The notes: generated from the letters alone by a model not told the origin. Shown: positions 43,863 to 52,689, counted from the first letter of the stretch. The stretch: DNA of 64,000 nucleotides from Paucibacter sp. KCTC 42545 (GCF_001477625.1 NZ_CP013692.1:744001-808000), one strand, 5' to 3'. Made by a program: numbers and translations.

Positions 43863-44675
43863 TCAAGTGCGCGGTTCGCCTTGCCGGTTGACGATGATGG
43901 TGCGGCCCGGGGGTGAGCTCATTTGCATGCGGTGCTGGCGGCCCTGAAAGGTGTAGGACACGTCCCAGTACTCAGGCTGGCCTTGTTGTTGGCCCGTGTC
44001 GGAGCTGCAGCGCTGCACGTCCTGGGTTCGGCTTGATGGCCCGTCATCCCCCATCCGCGAGCCGAGTGCCGCGCCGGCCACCACACCACCCACGGTCGCC
44101 AGGTCTTTGCCGCGGCCGCCGCCCACCTGGTGACCCAGCACGCCGCCAATCAAGGCGCCCACCAGGGCGGCCGGCACATTGGCATTGCTGCTTTGGGAGA
44201 CTTCTTGCTGCTCAATCCAGCAGCGCTGTTGGGCTTGATGGCCCATCACGGCGCGCACCGAGGTGACCTCGGCCTCATACAGGCGCTCGTTATCGCGGCG
44301 GCGCGAGTCATAGCTGGACACCGGCGCGGGGGCATAGCGCTCATCCTCGTATTGGGCATTGGCCGACACCGCGCGCGCCGACGAGATGCGGTCGTTCAGA
44401 CCCATGGATGAGAAGTTCAGGTAGTTGCCACGGCGCAAGATGACGCAGCGCCCTCCGAAATTCTGCTGATCGCAAACCTCCCAGCGCCCATTGCCGACCA
44501 CCGCCGAGGAGGCCATGTCGTTGAAGCCATAGCGCTGCAGATTGTTGACCTTGTTCTGCGTTTTGAAGGATCGGCCGGCGAAGCTGTCATGCTCGTAAAG
44601 GGTGATCTGGGCGCCGGCCTGGGTGGCCAAGGCGAGGCCCGCTGCAGCGGCCAGTAGTTTCAGCTTTGAACTCAT
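43863..44675 (-). CDS. Beta/gamma-crystallin-like and glycine-zipper exported protein
   Basis: 270 aa from ATG 44675; an upstream in-frame start at 44732 lacks a ribosome binding site. Signal peptide LKLLAAAAGLALATQAGA. Residues about 22-95 form two crystallin-like Greek-key halves (ITLYEHDSFAGRSF and WEVCDQQNFGGRCVILRRGNY). After a linker comes a glycine-zipper 2TM domain (VPAALVGALIGGVLGHQVGGGRGKDLATVGGVVAGAALG) and a C-terminal beta segment ending RTIIVNRQGEPRT. The product is probably anchored in the envelope. Combination of the two modules occurs in proteobacteria, role unknown. Confidence 0.82.
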   Translation of the reverse strand: MSSKLKLLAAAAGLALATQAGAQITLYEHDSFAGRSFKTQNKVNNLQRYGFNDMASSAVVGNGRWEVCDQQNFGGRCVILRRGNYLNFSSMGLNDRISSARAVSANAQYEDERYAPAPVSSYDSRRRDNERLYEAEVTSVRAVMGHQAQQRCWIEQQEVSQSSNANVPAALVGALIGGVLGHQVGGGRGKDLATVGGVVAGAALGSRMGDDGPSSRTQDVQRCSSDTGQQQGQPEYWDVSYTFQGRQHRMQMSSPPGRTIIVNRQGEPRT

Positions 44676-44734
44676 CGAAAGCTCCTGAAGTGAGAGTGGT
44701 TCACCGCTAATGTTGAATTTGAGCGGCATCATTG

Positions 44735-44853
44735 CTACGGTAGGAGCAGTGTTGAAGCCAGCACCCTTTTGCGGAAGCAGACGGGGGCTTGGGAGCGCGT
44801 AGTTGCTGTCCTACGCATGGGCCTTGGGCTGCTGCTGTAGGCCAATTCCTACA
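44735..44853. promoter_or_regulatory. TCCTAC boxes 2-4 in front of response regulator
   Basis: CTAC-G-GTAGGA at 44735-44745, TCCTAC at 44809-44814 and a clean inverted repeat TGTAGG-CCAATT-CCTACA at 44836-44853. They lie in the 298-bp divergent region between the crystallin-like gene and the receiver-only response regulator. Inverted hexamers of this kind suit a NarL/FixJ-type dimer; the binder is inferred. No other gene is seen in 44676-44973. Confidence 0.5.
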
Positions 44854-44973
44854 TCAAGCCGGGCAAGTCCAACCTGCGGCATGCGTGGCTTTGCTGGCAC
44901 ACTCGGCCCATCCACCAATGACCCGAGGTCAGCGGGATACGTTTGGGCCTTGCCCAGCCAGCCGCCACCCCCC

Positions 44974-45423
44974 ATGACACCTGAAATCTCGGCCCCTGAC
45001 CCCATCGAACTTGCGCGGCCCATGGCCAGGCTCAAGACTTACATCGTCGAGGACAGCCCGGTGATCCGTGAGAATTTGATCGCGACCCTGGAAGAGCTCG
45101 GTCCGATCGAAGTGGTCGGTACGGCCGAAGATGAGGCCAGCGCGGTGCAGTGGACCCGCCAGAACGCGCAGCGCTTCGACCTGGCCATCGTCGATATCTT
45201 CTTGAAGCAGGGCTCAGGCATCGGTGTGTTGACGGCGCTCAGCGCCATACCCGGCCACCACACCATGGTGGTGCTCAGCAACTACGCCACCAGCGATATG
45301 CGGCGTAAGTGCCTGGCCTTGGGTGCGGCGCGGGTGTTCGACAAGTCCAATGAAATCGATGATTTGCTGGACTATTGCTGCCGCTTGGCGGTGGGCGACA
45401 CCGGCCGCGCTGGCTTGGACTGA
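44974..45423 (+). CDS. Single-domain response regulator
   Basis: 149 aa from ATG 44974; an internal ATG at 45022 (MARLKTYIVED) would give 133 aa and neither has a clear ribosome binding site. A complete receiver domain: acidic pocket VEDSP, phosphoacceptor Asp in LAIVDIFLKQGSG (near 69), VVLSNYA with the conserved Ser/Thr position and the Lys in VFDKS. There is no output domain, so it acts like CheY/Spo0F or competes for phosphate. It lies next to the NarL-type regulator and sensor kinase and is probably part of that system. Confidence 0.85.
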   Translation: MTPEISAPDPIELARPMARLKTYIVEDSPVIRENLIATLEELGPIEVVGTAEDEASAVQWTRQNAQRFDLAIVDIFLKQGSGIGVLTALSAIPGHHTMVVLSNYATSDMRRKCLALGAARVFDKSNEIDDLLDYCCRLAVGDTGRAGLD

Positions 45424-45478
45424 GATGGGCGCGCGCAGTGCTTGGCGAGTGAGTCCCCGCGCTGCCCGCCCGCCGGCC

Positions 45479-46111
45479 TTATTGAATCAGGCCGTTCTTC
45501 AGGGCGTAGTAGGTCAGGTCGCTATTGGATGCGAGCGACATTTTTTCCATCACCCGGGTGCGGTAGGTGCTGACTGTTTTGACGCTGAGCGACATGCTGT
45601 CGGCCATATGGCCAATCGTCTCACCCCGGGCCAGGCGCAAGAAGACCTGCAACTCACGCTCCGACAAGCTTTCATGCGGTGGGCGGTCGCCGCCGCTGGC
45701 CAGCCCGTTGGCCAATTGCTCGGCCACACCGGCGCTGATGTATTTGCGCCCGCGCACCACGGTGCGGATGGCGCGAACAATCTCATCCGGGTCGCAGTCC
45801 TTGTTCAGATAGCCGCTGGCACCTTGGCGCAGCAAGGTGGTGGCGTAATGGGCCTCGGGGAAGCCACTCAAAATCAAGACCGGCAAGTCCGGCGCGCGCG
45901 CCTTGATGGCGGCCAGGGTATCGACGCCGCTCTGGTCGGGCATGGAAATGTCCAGCAAGATCACATCGACCTCACCCTGGCGCACGATCTCCATCGCCGC
46001 CCGGCCGGTGGCCGCCTCGGCCACGACTTGGAAATCGATCTGCTCGGCAAAAAACTGCTGCAAGCCGGCGCGAACGATGGCGTGGTCATCAACAATGGCA
46101 ATACGAATCAT
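45479..46111 (-). CDS. NarL/FixJ-family response regulator
   Basis: 210 aa from ATG 46111. The receiver domain has IVDDH, phosphoacceptor Asp in VILLDISMPDQSG and K in GYLNKD. The output is a LuxR-type helix-turn-helix: LSERELQVFLRLARGETIGHMADSMSLSVKTVSTYRTRVMEKM. It is divergent from the sensor kinase with a 56-bp gap, so the two genes can share regulation. Likely binds DNA as a dimer once phosphorylated; the TCCTAC boxes nearby are candidate sites. Confidence 0.93.
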   Translation of the reverse strand: MIRIAIVDDHAIVRAGLQQFFAEQIDFQVVAEAATGRAAMEIVRQGEVDVILLDISMPDQSGVDTLAAIKARAPDLPVLILSGFPEAHYATTLLRQGASGYLNKDCDPDEIVRAIRTVVRGRKYISAGVAEQLANGLASGGDRPPHESLSERELQVFLRLARGETIGHMADSMSLSVKTVSTYRTRVMEKMSLASNSDLTYYALKNGLIQ

Positions 46112-46167
46112 GGGTGTGACGGCGCTCCTATGGGCCATGATCCCACGAATTCCCTTTGGGCCGGCTT

Positions 46168-47538
46168 ATGAATCTTTTCACTGTCGCAAGGCGCAGTCCG
46201 CTGGTCGTGCCCTTGGCCTGTGTGGCGACGGTGGCCGTTATCTTTCTGAGCGAGAGTTCCTATTTGCAGGCCACAGAGAGCCTGGAGGAATTGACCGTCA
46301 TGACGAAGATGCGAGCGACCACGCGCATGATGTTGGTCGGCTTGCTCGACGCTGAAACCAGCCAGCGCAACTATTTGCTGACCGCTGATAAAACCTATCT
46401 GGAACCCTATGAGCGTGGTCTGGCAGCCAGCCGAGAAGGCATGCAGGCGCTGAACCTGGCTTACGGTGCTGACCCCAGCTTTGTCCCGATCTTGGCCGAC
46501 ACCAAGCAGCAATGGGAGGCCAAGATCGCGCTGCTTGAAGCCGGCGTCCGCTTGACCGAGTCCGGCCAGCACGAGCAGGCCCGGCAATTGGTCAGCAGTG
46601 GCGTCGGCAAGACCTTGATGGAGGCCTTCCGTGCCGATGTCAGAAAGCTTTTGGCGCTCGAACTTGATCGCACGGCCCTGGAGCAAGCCGCGCTGGCCAG
46701 CACCCTGCTGGTCAACCGCATCGGCCTGGCCGCCCTTTGCGCGGCTTGCTTGCTGGCCTTGTTCTTGTATGTGCGCAAGAGCCTGATTCTGAAACAGCAG
46801 CTGCAGGACTCCAGCCGCAGCCTGCAAGACGACCGCGATCAGCTGCAAGACGAGGCCGGCATCAGCAAGCTGATGCTGACCGAGCTGACCCAACACTTGC
46901 TGACCGCCCGCGAAGATGAGCGCGGCCGCCTGGCGCGCAATCTGCATGATGAGCTGGGCGCCTTGCTGACCTCGGCCAAGCTGGATGCCGCGCGCATCAA
47001 GTCGCGCCTGAACCAGGCGCCGGTGCCCGCGCCTGGCGTGACCGAGGCCTTGGAGCGCTTGGCGCATCTGGTCAGCACCCTCAATGCCAGCATCGCCCTG
47101 GGGCGCACCATCATCGAGGATTTGCGGCCCTCCACGTTGAGCAATCTCGGCCTGCTGCCGACCCTGGAGATCTTGGTGCGTGACTTTGCCGAGGCCCAGG
47201 GCGTGCAAGCGCATTGCGATTTGCATCCGGTGGCACTGGCCAGCGGCACCGAGATCGTGGTTTACCGCGTGCTGCAAGAGGCGATCACCAATATCTCCAA
47301 ATACGCGCAGGCGAGTCAGCTCTGGGTGGAGATGAAACAGGCGCAGGGCTGGGTGACGGTGTCGGTGCGTGACGATGGCCTGGGCTTCGATGCCGACGCT
47401 ACGCCGCGTTCGGCCTATGGCTTGCTCGGTATGCGCGTGCGGGTGGAGGCCGAGGGCGGGCGCCTGACGGTGAGCTCGCAGCCGGGCCAGGGCACTTTGA
47501 TCCAGCTCTTGCTGCCGGCCCAAGACAGCCCGGCATAA
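46168..47538 (+). CDS. CHASE3-type sensor histidine kinase (HisKA_3)
   Basis: 456 aa from ATG 46168. TM1 near 11-29 (LVVPLACVATVAVIFLSE), a CHASE3-like periplasmic helical domain (RATTRMMLVGLLDAETSQRNYLLT, about 35-180), TM2 near 186-206, a coiled coil, and the NarX/LytS-type dimerisation motif with phosphoacceptor His 260 in ARNLHDELGALL. The ATPase part has DDGLGFD and YGLLGMRVRVEAEGG. It is the cognate partner of the divergent NarL-type regulator; the signal is unknown. Confidence 0.93.
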   Translation: MNLFTVARRSPLVVPLACVATVAVIFLSESSYLQATESLEELTVMTKMRATTRMMLVGLLDAETSQRNYLLTADKTYLEPYERGLAASREGMQALNLAYGADPSFVPILADTKQQWEAKIALLEAGVRLTESGQHEQARQLVSSGVGKTLMEAFRADVRKLLALELDRTALEQAALASTLLVNRIGLAALCAACLLALFLYVRKSLILKQQLQDSSRSLQDDRDQLQDEAGISKLMLTELTQHLLTAREDERGRLARNLHDELGALLTSAKLDAARIKSRLNQAPVPAPGVTEALERLAHLVSTLNASIALGRTIIEDLRPSTLSNLGLLPTLEILVRDFAEAQGVQAHCDLHPVALASGTEIVVYRVLQEAITNISKYAQASQLWVEMKQAQGWVTVSVRDDGLGFDADATPRSAYGLLGMRVRVEAEGGRLTVSSQPGQGTLIQLLLPAQDSPA

Positions 47539-47740
47539 GCCGATTTGCGGCCAAGCTGCCCGCCTCGCGGGCGCTCAGAGCCATCGTCCTACACAGCGGC
47601 GCCGGGTCGTCCGACCCTGCTGCAAGCGGGCCGCCTATCGCGGCTGCGCTGTGCTGAGCCCACACTCCTTGCATGCCGCCGCCACTTGGGCAGCGACCTC
47701 ACCGCCATCAGCCCTTGCCCCGGCTTGACAGGAGATCAGC
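47539..47740. promoter_or_regulatory. Upstream region of DUF1328 gene with TCCTAC box 5
   Basis: TCCTAC at 47587-47592, followed by ACAGCGGCG. No gene is present in this 202-bp gap. Confidence 0.35.
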
Positions 47741-47905
47741 ATGCTTCATTACGCCGTTGTCTTTTTCGTGATCGCCCTGATTGCCGCCGTGTTTGGCTTC
47801 GGCGGCATCGCGGCCAGTGCCGTGGGCATCGCCAAGATCTTGTTCGTGATCTTCGCGGTGCTGGCGGTTGCCAGCTTTTTGTTTGGCTTGATTGGCAAGA
47901 ACTGA
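47741..47905 (+). CDS. DUF1328 (YtjA-like) small membrane protein
   Basis: 54 aa from ATG 47741 with ACAGGAGA upstream. The sequence [20 protein letters not shown] and the following [20 protein letters not shown] and SFLFGLIGK are the DUF1328 pattern: two short membrane helices with a conserved glycine-rich turn. Family members are small inner membrane proteins often induced by stress. It opens a short plus-strand cluster with the DUF883-like and holin-like genes. Confidence 0.92.
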   Translation: MLHYAVVFFVIALIAAVFGFGGIAASAVGIAKILFVIFAVLAVASFLFGLIGKN

Positions 47906-47956
47906 CTTGCTCAGCTGCCTGTTCGGCTCGCCCCCACAACTCACTAAGGACGCATC

Positions 47957-48346
47957 ATGTTCGGTAGCAATAAGTCTTCATCTAGCCCTGCGCTCAGCAG
48001 CCTCGATCACGCCGGTCACCCGGTTGAGCAAGCGGCCCAGGCCGTTCAGGCCACGCAGCAGCTCGCACAAGAGGCCCTCAATGGCCTGAGCGACGGCGTC
48101 CAAGAATTGCGCGATCAGGCCGAGCCCATGCTGCACAGAGCGGCCGACCGCGCCAGCCATCTGGCGCACCAAACCGTGGATGCCGTGCGCGACCAATCGC
48201 TGCGCCTTCGTGAGCAAGCGCTTCGGGCCGGCACCAACAGCACGAACTACATTCGCGCCGAGCCGCTCAAGTCGGTGCTAATGGCCGCAGCTGCCGGCGC
48301 GGCCCTGATGGCCCTGGTCAATATGCTGAACCGCACGCGCAGCTGA
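47957..48346 (+). CDS. DUF883/ElaB-like protein
   Basis: 129 aa from ATG 47957 (AAGGA upstream). A long amphipathic helical part rich in Ala/Gln/Glu (VEQAAQAVQATQQLAQEALN...) is followed by a C-terminal basic-hydrophobic anchor, RAEPLKSVLMAAAAGAALMALVNM. This is the DUF883 (ElaB/YqjD) layout, an inner membrane tail-anchored protein that can bind ribosomes in E. coli under stationary phase. The assignment is by pattern. Confidence 0.8.
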   Translation: MFGSNKSSSSPALSSLDHAGHPVEQAAQAVQATQQLAQEALNGLSDGVQELRDQAEPMLHRAADRASHLAHQTVDAVRDQSLRLREQALRAGTNSTNYIRAEPLKSVLMAAAAGAALMALVNMLNRTRS

Positions 48347-48392
48347 AGCTGCACGGCACCGCTCCCAGGCATTTCTCCACATCCGCACCGCC

Positions 48393-48797
48393 ATGCTGCA
48401 TGCGCTTTTCCATCTGTTCACGACGCAGCCCACGGCCTTGGCCGAGCATGCGCAAGCCTATGCCGACTTGTTCGGTGCGGAGTTTGAAGAGGCCAAGCAC
48501 GCGCTGCGGCGGCGCTTCGTGCTGCATGCCGTGGTGATGTGCAGCGTGGCTCTGGGCGTTGGCTTGGGCGGCGTGGCGCTGCTGCTGTGGGCGGTGACGC
48601 CGCCGGCGCAAATCCACGCGCCCTGGCTGATGGTGTGCGTGCCGCTGCCGCCGCTGTTGTTGGCGCTGGTATGCCTGCGCGCCGCCGCGGCCAGCGGGAG
48701 CCGGGACGGTGCCTTGTTTGCCCATCTGCGCCAGCAGTGGGCCGCCGACCGTGCCCTGTTGCAGAGCCGCGATGCAGCGCCGGAAGGTGGCGCATGA
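48393..48797 (+). CDS. Phage-holin-superfamily-like membrane protein
   Basis: 134 aa with two TM helices near 46-70 (VVMCSVALGVGLGGVALLLWAV) and 76-99 (LMVCVPLPPLLLALVCL). The first 40 residues are an amphipathic helix with FGAEFEEAKHALRRR. Such proteins are usually annotated as phage holin family/DUF1469, but here it sits with DUF883 and DUF1328 genes, not with phage genes, so a lysis function is unlikely. The start of the next gene overlaps the stop (ATGA). Confidence 0.75.
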   Translation: MLHALFHLFTTQPTALAEHAQAYADLFGAEFEEAKHALRRRFVLHAVVMCSVALGVGLGGVALLLWAVTPPAQIHAPWLMVCVPLPPLLLALVCLRAAAASGSRDGALFAHLRQQWAADRALLQSRDAAPEGGA

Positions 48798-49375
48798 GCA
48801 GGCCGCCGGAAAGTTCACGTTCAATCGGAACATCCACTTCAGCGGCCCTGGCTCGCTTGGCACTGTCGCGCACCCGCTTGCAGCAAGGCTTGCGTGATCG
48901 GCCCGCTGGCAATGCCGAGCTGGCAGACTGCTTGGCCGATTTGAAGGCTATGCCAGCGACCGGCCTCTTGATGGCCTTGGCGCGGGCTTGGTGGCAAAAG
49001 CAGCCGCTGCATGGCGTCGTCTCGCTGTTGGCGCAGAGCGCCAAGGCGGGCTTGGCGCCGTTCGCCAAAAAGCACCCGCTGGCTCTGGTCTGCCTGGGTG
49101 CGGCAGCCGGCTGCTTGCTGGTCTGGGCGCGGCCCTGGCGCTGGGGTGGCGTGTTTAAGCCTGCCTTGTTGGTGGGCTTGGTTCAGCCCCTGCTGGCCAA
49201 GGCGCTCAGTGGCGCCGGGCTGGAAGACTGGCTGGCGGCGCTGGGGCAGATGCTGCAGGCGCACGGAGCCACAGCTGCTGCTGGCACCGGCCCTACAGCC
49301 AATACGCCCAGGCACTCGCAAACCACTCCTGCAGCCGGTCCGACAGCGGGCGTTGCTGCCACATCGCCCAACTGA
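48794..49375 (+). CDS. Hypothetical membrane protein, 193 aa
   Basis: Overlaps the upstream gene by ATGA and so is translationally coupled. It has one or two hydrophobic segments (about 97-115 LALVCLGAAAGCLLVWARPW and 120-137 GVFKPALLVGLVQPLLAKAL) and a Thr/Ala/Pro-rich low-complexity tail. The tail overlaps the 3' end of the convergent phospholipase-D gene by 83 bp. No family recognised; a frequent companion of DUF883/holin-like genes in Burkholderiales. Confidence 0.65.
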   Translation: MSRPPESSRSIGTSTSAALARLALSRTRLQQGLRDRPAGNAELADCLADLKAMPATGLLMALARAWWQKQPLHGVVSLLAQSAKAGLAPFAKKHPLALVCLGAAAGCLLVWARPWRWGGVFKPALLVGLVQPLLAKALSGAGLEDWLAALGQMLQAHGATAAAGTGPTANTPRHSQTTPAAGPTAGVAATSPN

Positions 49376-50729
49376 TCTGGGTCGAGGCGCTCAGGTCGCG
49401 CTCAAACAAGGCTTGCAGCTGCGCGCCAAAGTCGGCGCCTAGCACCACCGCATTCAACTCCTGGTTGTGCACAAAGCTGCGCCAGTCCAGATTGGTGGAG
49501 CCCACGGTCGACCAGACGCCGTCGATCGAAGCGGACTTGGCGTGCAAGATGGCGCCTTGGTGCTCAAAAATCTTCACCCCCGCTTGCAGCAGCGGCGCGT
49601 AACTGGCGCGCCCGGCCTGCAGCACCAGCTGGGAATCCGACTTGCCGGGCAGGATCAGGCTGACGTCCACCCCGCGCTGGGCCGCATCGATCAGAGCGGC
49701 CAGCAGCCGCGGGTCGGGCACAAAGTAGGCATTGGTCAGATGCACGCTGGTTTCGGCGCTGGCAATGGCCGACAGCAAGGTGGCGTAGATCAGGCTGAAG
49801 GGCTCGTCGGGTGAACTGCCGATGGCGCGCACCACCTCCCGGCCCACCGCCGGCAGGGCAGGGAAGTAGTGTCTTGCGGCCAAGGGCGGGCCCTGCTGGG
49901 CCTGCCAGCTGGCGATGAAGAGGCGCTGCAAATCAGCCACCACCGGCCCTTGCAGCTGCAGATCGGTATCGCGCCAAGCCAAGCCGCTTTGCGCATTCGC
50001 TGTCTTGGCCGCGTGCGACCCCGACTTGAAGGACCCGCCCGAATAGACGCTGCTGATATTGATGCCGCCCAGAAAAGCGATGCGGCCGTCCACGATCAGC
50101 AGCTTGCGGTGGTCGCGCTGATTCAGCGCCCACTCGCTGCGCTCGCCCAGCGCTTGCACCGGGTTGAGCGGGTTGAATTCCAGCTCCGCAATGCCGGCGG
50201 CGCGCAGGCGCTCGAAAAAGGCCGCCGGCGTGGCCATGGTGCCGGCGCTGTCGCGCAGCAAATTGACCTGCACGCCGGCGCGCTGTTTGTCGATCAAGGC
50301 CTGGGCAAAACGTTGGCCGACCTCATCGTCGTCGAGGATGTAGGTCTCCATATTGATGTGATCCTGCGCCGCCAAAATGGCCGCAAACATGGCCCGGTAA
50401 GTGGCCGGCCCGTCCTGCAAGAGCTGCACCGCATTGCCTGCGCTCAAGGGGCTGCCGTTAATGGCTTCTTCCAGCGCCAGATGGCGCTCGAAGATGCCGG
50501 TCGCTGGGGCGCTTTCGCTCAGGCGCAGCAAGATGGCCTTGGCCTGGCGTGCCGACAAGGGGCCGTTGGCGCCCTCGATGATCAGCGGTGTACGGGCGCT
50601 GCGCGACAACTCCGGGCTGAGTGTGGGCAAGCGGGTGCAGCAGGCCAGGCCGAGGATGGCCAGCAGGCTCGGCACTCCCAGCGCAAGCCAAAGCCAGCCA
50701 CGCTTGCTGCGATTCTTGGATTGCCGCAT
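49293..50729 (-). CDS. Phospholipase D-family protein (cardiolipin synthase-like)
   Basis: 478 aa from ATG 50729, chosen for the GGAG eight bases upstream. An N-terminal hydrophobic anchor (GWLWLALGVPSLLAILGLACC) precedes two HKD motifs: HRKLLIVDGRIAFLGG near 196-211 and HAKSASIDGVWSTVGSTN near 391-408. The C-terminus RPLSDRLQEWFASAWAYWL is typical of ClsB/ClsC-type enzymes. It should form or remodel cardiolipin at the inner membrane. The last gene of an operon with the PQQ-type dehydrogenase upstream (15-bp gap). Confidence 0.92.
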   Translation of the reverse strand: MRQSKNRSKRGWLWLALGVPSLLAILGLACCTRLPTLSPELSRSARTPLIIEGANGPLSARQAKAILLRLSESAPATGIFERHLALEEAINGSPLSAGNAVQLLQDGPATYRAMFAAILAAQDHINMETYILDDDEVGQRFAQALIDKQRAGVQVNLLRDSAGTMATPAAFFERLRAAGIAELEFNPLNPVQALGERSEWALNQRDHRKLLIVDGRIAFLGGINISSVYSGGSFKSGSHAAKTANAQSGLAWRDTDLQLQGPVVADLQRLFIASWQAQQGPPLAARHYFPALPAVGREVVRAIGSSPDEPFSLIYATLLSAIASAETSVHLTNAYFVPDPRLLAALIDAAQRGVDVSLILPGKSDSQLVLQAGRASYAPLLQAGVKIFEHQGAILHAKSASIDGVWSTVGSTNLDWRSFVHNQELNAVVLGADFGAQLQALFERDLSASTQISWAMWQQRPLSDRLQEWFASAWAYWL

Positions 50730-50743
50730 GCCGGGCTCCGCCT

Positions 50744-52159
50744 TCAATGCAGCGCGCTGACGCGCCAAACCACATTGCCGACATCGTCCGCCACCAGCAG
50801 CGCGCCGCTGCGGTCCAGGGCGACGCCGGCCGGGCGGCCGTGGGCCTCGCCCTCAGGGCTGAGGAAGCCGCTCAAGACCTCTTGCACCGGCCCATCAAGC
50901 GCCCGCCCTTGGGCAAAGGGCACAAAGATGACCTTGTAGCCGCTGTGCGGGCGGCGGTTCCAGGAGCCATGTTGGCCGATGAACATGCCCTCGGCGTAGC
51001 GCGCGGGCAGGCGATTGCCTTGCGCCGCGGCCAGGCCCAGCGGGGCCGTGTGGGCGCCAAGTGCAAAGTCGGGCGCGACAGCGCGGGCGACCAACTCGGG
51101 TGCTTGTGGCTGCGCACGGCTGTCCACATGCTGGCCGAAGTAGCTGAAGGGCCAGCCGTAAAAGGCGCCGTCGCGAACCGAGGTGAGGTAGTCGGGCACC
51201 AGATCGCTGCCGAGTTCATCGCGTTCGTTGACCACGGTCCACAAACTGCTTTGGCCCGGCCCGGTGCTTGCCCAGGCCATGCCATTGGGGTTGCGCAAGC
51301 CGGTGGCGAAGAGGCGGCTGACGCCGGTCTTGAGCTCCAGCTCCCAAATGGCGGCGCGCCCCTGCTCAACAGCCAGGCCACGCTCCGCCACATTGCTGTT
51401 GGAACCCACGGTGATGTAGAGCCGCAGGCCATCAGGGCTGGCGATGATGTTCTTGGTCCAGTGGTGATTGATGGGGCCTGCGGGCAGATCCAGCACTTTG
51501 AGCCCCGCGCAGCTGATGCGGGTGCTGCCGGTCGTGTAGGCGAACTTCAGCAAGGCGTCTGTATTGGCCACATACAAGTCCTGGCCCAGCAGTGCCATGC
51601 CGTAGGGCGAATGCAGGCCCTCCAGAAAAGGGACTTGGACGTCGGCGACGCCGTCGCCATCGCTGTCACGCAGCAAGCTGATGCGGTCGGCGCTGGCAAC
51701 GCCCGCGCCGGCCCGCTTCATCACCCAGCCCATCACACGGCTTTTGATGCTGGCCCACAAACCCTCTTGCAGGGCCGCTTTGGCGGGCGCATTGCTCTCG
51801 GCGACCAGCACGTCGCCATTGGGCAGTACGAGCAAATTGCGTGGGTGCTCGAGCCCACGGGCAAAGGCTTGTACTTGCAGGCCCGGGGCTGCGACAGGCG
51901 CAAGCCCCTTGGGCCACCCAATGGCGGGTGCAATATGGACGGTGGGGATGAGCCGGCTCACCGGTGCCGGCAGCGTGGGCTGAGGGCCGGTGCCGGCGCT
52001 CAGCGGTTGAGTGGCCAGGTCACCGCAGGCGCTGAGCGTTAGGCCTAAACTTAAACCCACGCCCAAGCTCAGCAGCATCCGGCGATGCGGTGCTTGGCGG
52101 CGACCTGTTGTGGGCCGTGCGCCTACGCGTCCACCTGACGGTCTGCCGGAAGCGCCCAT
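50744..52159 (-). CDS. PQQ-dependent sugar dehydrogenase-like lipoprotein
   Basis: 471 aa from ATG 52159, preceded by AGGG. The N-terminal region contains a signal with lipobox LSAC ([15 protein letters not shown]); an internal ATG at 52078 would start right at the signal. The rest is a six-bladed beta-propeller of the glucose/sorbosone dehydrogenase type: [39 protein letters not shown] and [19 protein letters not shown]. Predicted periplasmic quinoprotein anchored in a membrane. It lies between DUF3309 and the phospholipase-D gene on the same strand. Confidence 0.88.
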   Translation of the reverse strand: MGASGRPSGGRVGARPTTGRRQAPHRRMLLSLGVGLSLGLTLSACGDLATQPLSAGTGPQPTLPAPVSRLIPTVHIAPAIGWPKGLAPVAAPGLQVQAFARGLEHPRNLLVLPNGDVLVAESNAPAKAALQEGLWASIKSRVMGWVMKRAGAGVASADRISLLRDSDGDGVADVQVPFLEGLHSPYGMALLGQDLYVANTDALLKFAYTTGSTRISCAGLKVLDLPAGPINHHWTKNIIASPDGLRLYITVGSNSNVAERGLAVEQGRAAIWELELKTGVSRLFATGLRNPNGMAWASTGPGQSSLWTVVNERDELGSDLVPDYLTSVRDGAFYGWPFSYFGQHVDSRAQPQAPELVARAVAPDFALGAHTAPLGLAAAQGNRLPARYAEGMFIGQHGSWNRRPHSGYKVIFVPFAQGRALDGPVQEVLSGFLSPEGEAHGRPAGVALDRSGALLVADDVGNVVWRVSALH

Positions 52160-52166
52160 GCCCGCC

Positions 52167-52325
52167 CTAGATGCGGCCCAGCAGCAGCAAGACCACGATG
52201 ATCAACACCACCAGGCCGACACCGCCACTAGGCCCGTAGCCCCAGCCGCGGCTGTGCGGCCAAGCGGGGAAGACGCCGATCAGCATCAGAATCAAAACGA
52301 TCAAAAGTATGGCGCCTAAGCTCAT
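52167..52325 (-). CDS. DUF3309 small membrane protein
   Basis: 52 aa from ATG 52325 (CAGGAGA upstream). [20 protein letters not shown], then [14 protein letters not shown] and a final helix [13 protein letters not shown]: the DUF3309 signature, complete. It is a tiny two-helix inner membrane protein of unknown role, found widely in proteobacteria. Seven bases separate it from the PQQ-type dehydrogenase gene downstream. Confidence 0.93.
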   Translation of the reverse strand: MSLGAILLIVLILMLIGVFPAWPHSRGWGYGPSGGVGLVVLIIVVLLLLGRI

Positions 52326-52405
52326 GGTGTTCTCCTGAAACGGGCAATGGTGGTTTGACTTAGAACCCATCCGTCAATCGCTGGGCGCGGCTGGCGGACA
52401 AGTTC

Positions 52406-52645
52406 TTAGTTCTGTACGGCGGAAGCCGGTGGCGTGACGACAATCACCGCGGCGCCGCCCTGTGCGCCACTGGCGCCTTGGGGCCCAGTCATGCCTGTGG
52501 CGCCGGTGCTGCCGGTGGCGCCGGTCGGGCCGGCTGGGCCAGGTACCGGCGTGGCCGGCGGCGGCACATTGACGACGGTGGGCTTGTCGCAGGCCGCAAG
52601 GCCCAGGGACAGCATGAGTGCAGCTAGCAATACAAAGTTCTTCAT
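52406..52645 (-). CDS. Collagen-like lipoprotein, 79 aa
   Basis: Signal peptide with lipobox LAAC (LMLSLGLAACDKP). Residues about 36-65 are ten Gly-X-Y triplets (GPAGPTGATGSTGATGMTG and on), a short collagen-like repeat, then VIVVTPPASAVQN. A lipidated collagen-like rod on the cell surface or in the periplasm is expected. The promoter carries palindrome F with an exact -10 hexamer, so it belongs to the inferred stress regulon. It may be co-transcribed with DUF3309 (80-bp gap). Confidence 0.82.
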   Translation of the reverse strand: MKNFVLLAALMLSLGLAACDKPTVVNVPPPATPVPGPAGPTGATGSTGATGMTGPQGASGAQGGAAVIVVTPPASAVQN

Positions 52646-52689
52646 GGGATTCCTTGGAATTTGGGTGGACCTTGGGACTGAACATGCTC

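Noticed and set aside
48393-48797. Holin-like gene as a sign of a prophage
   Set aside because: No other phage genes, integrase or att repeats nearby; the neighbours are DUF1328 and DUF883 stress genes.
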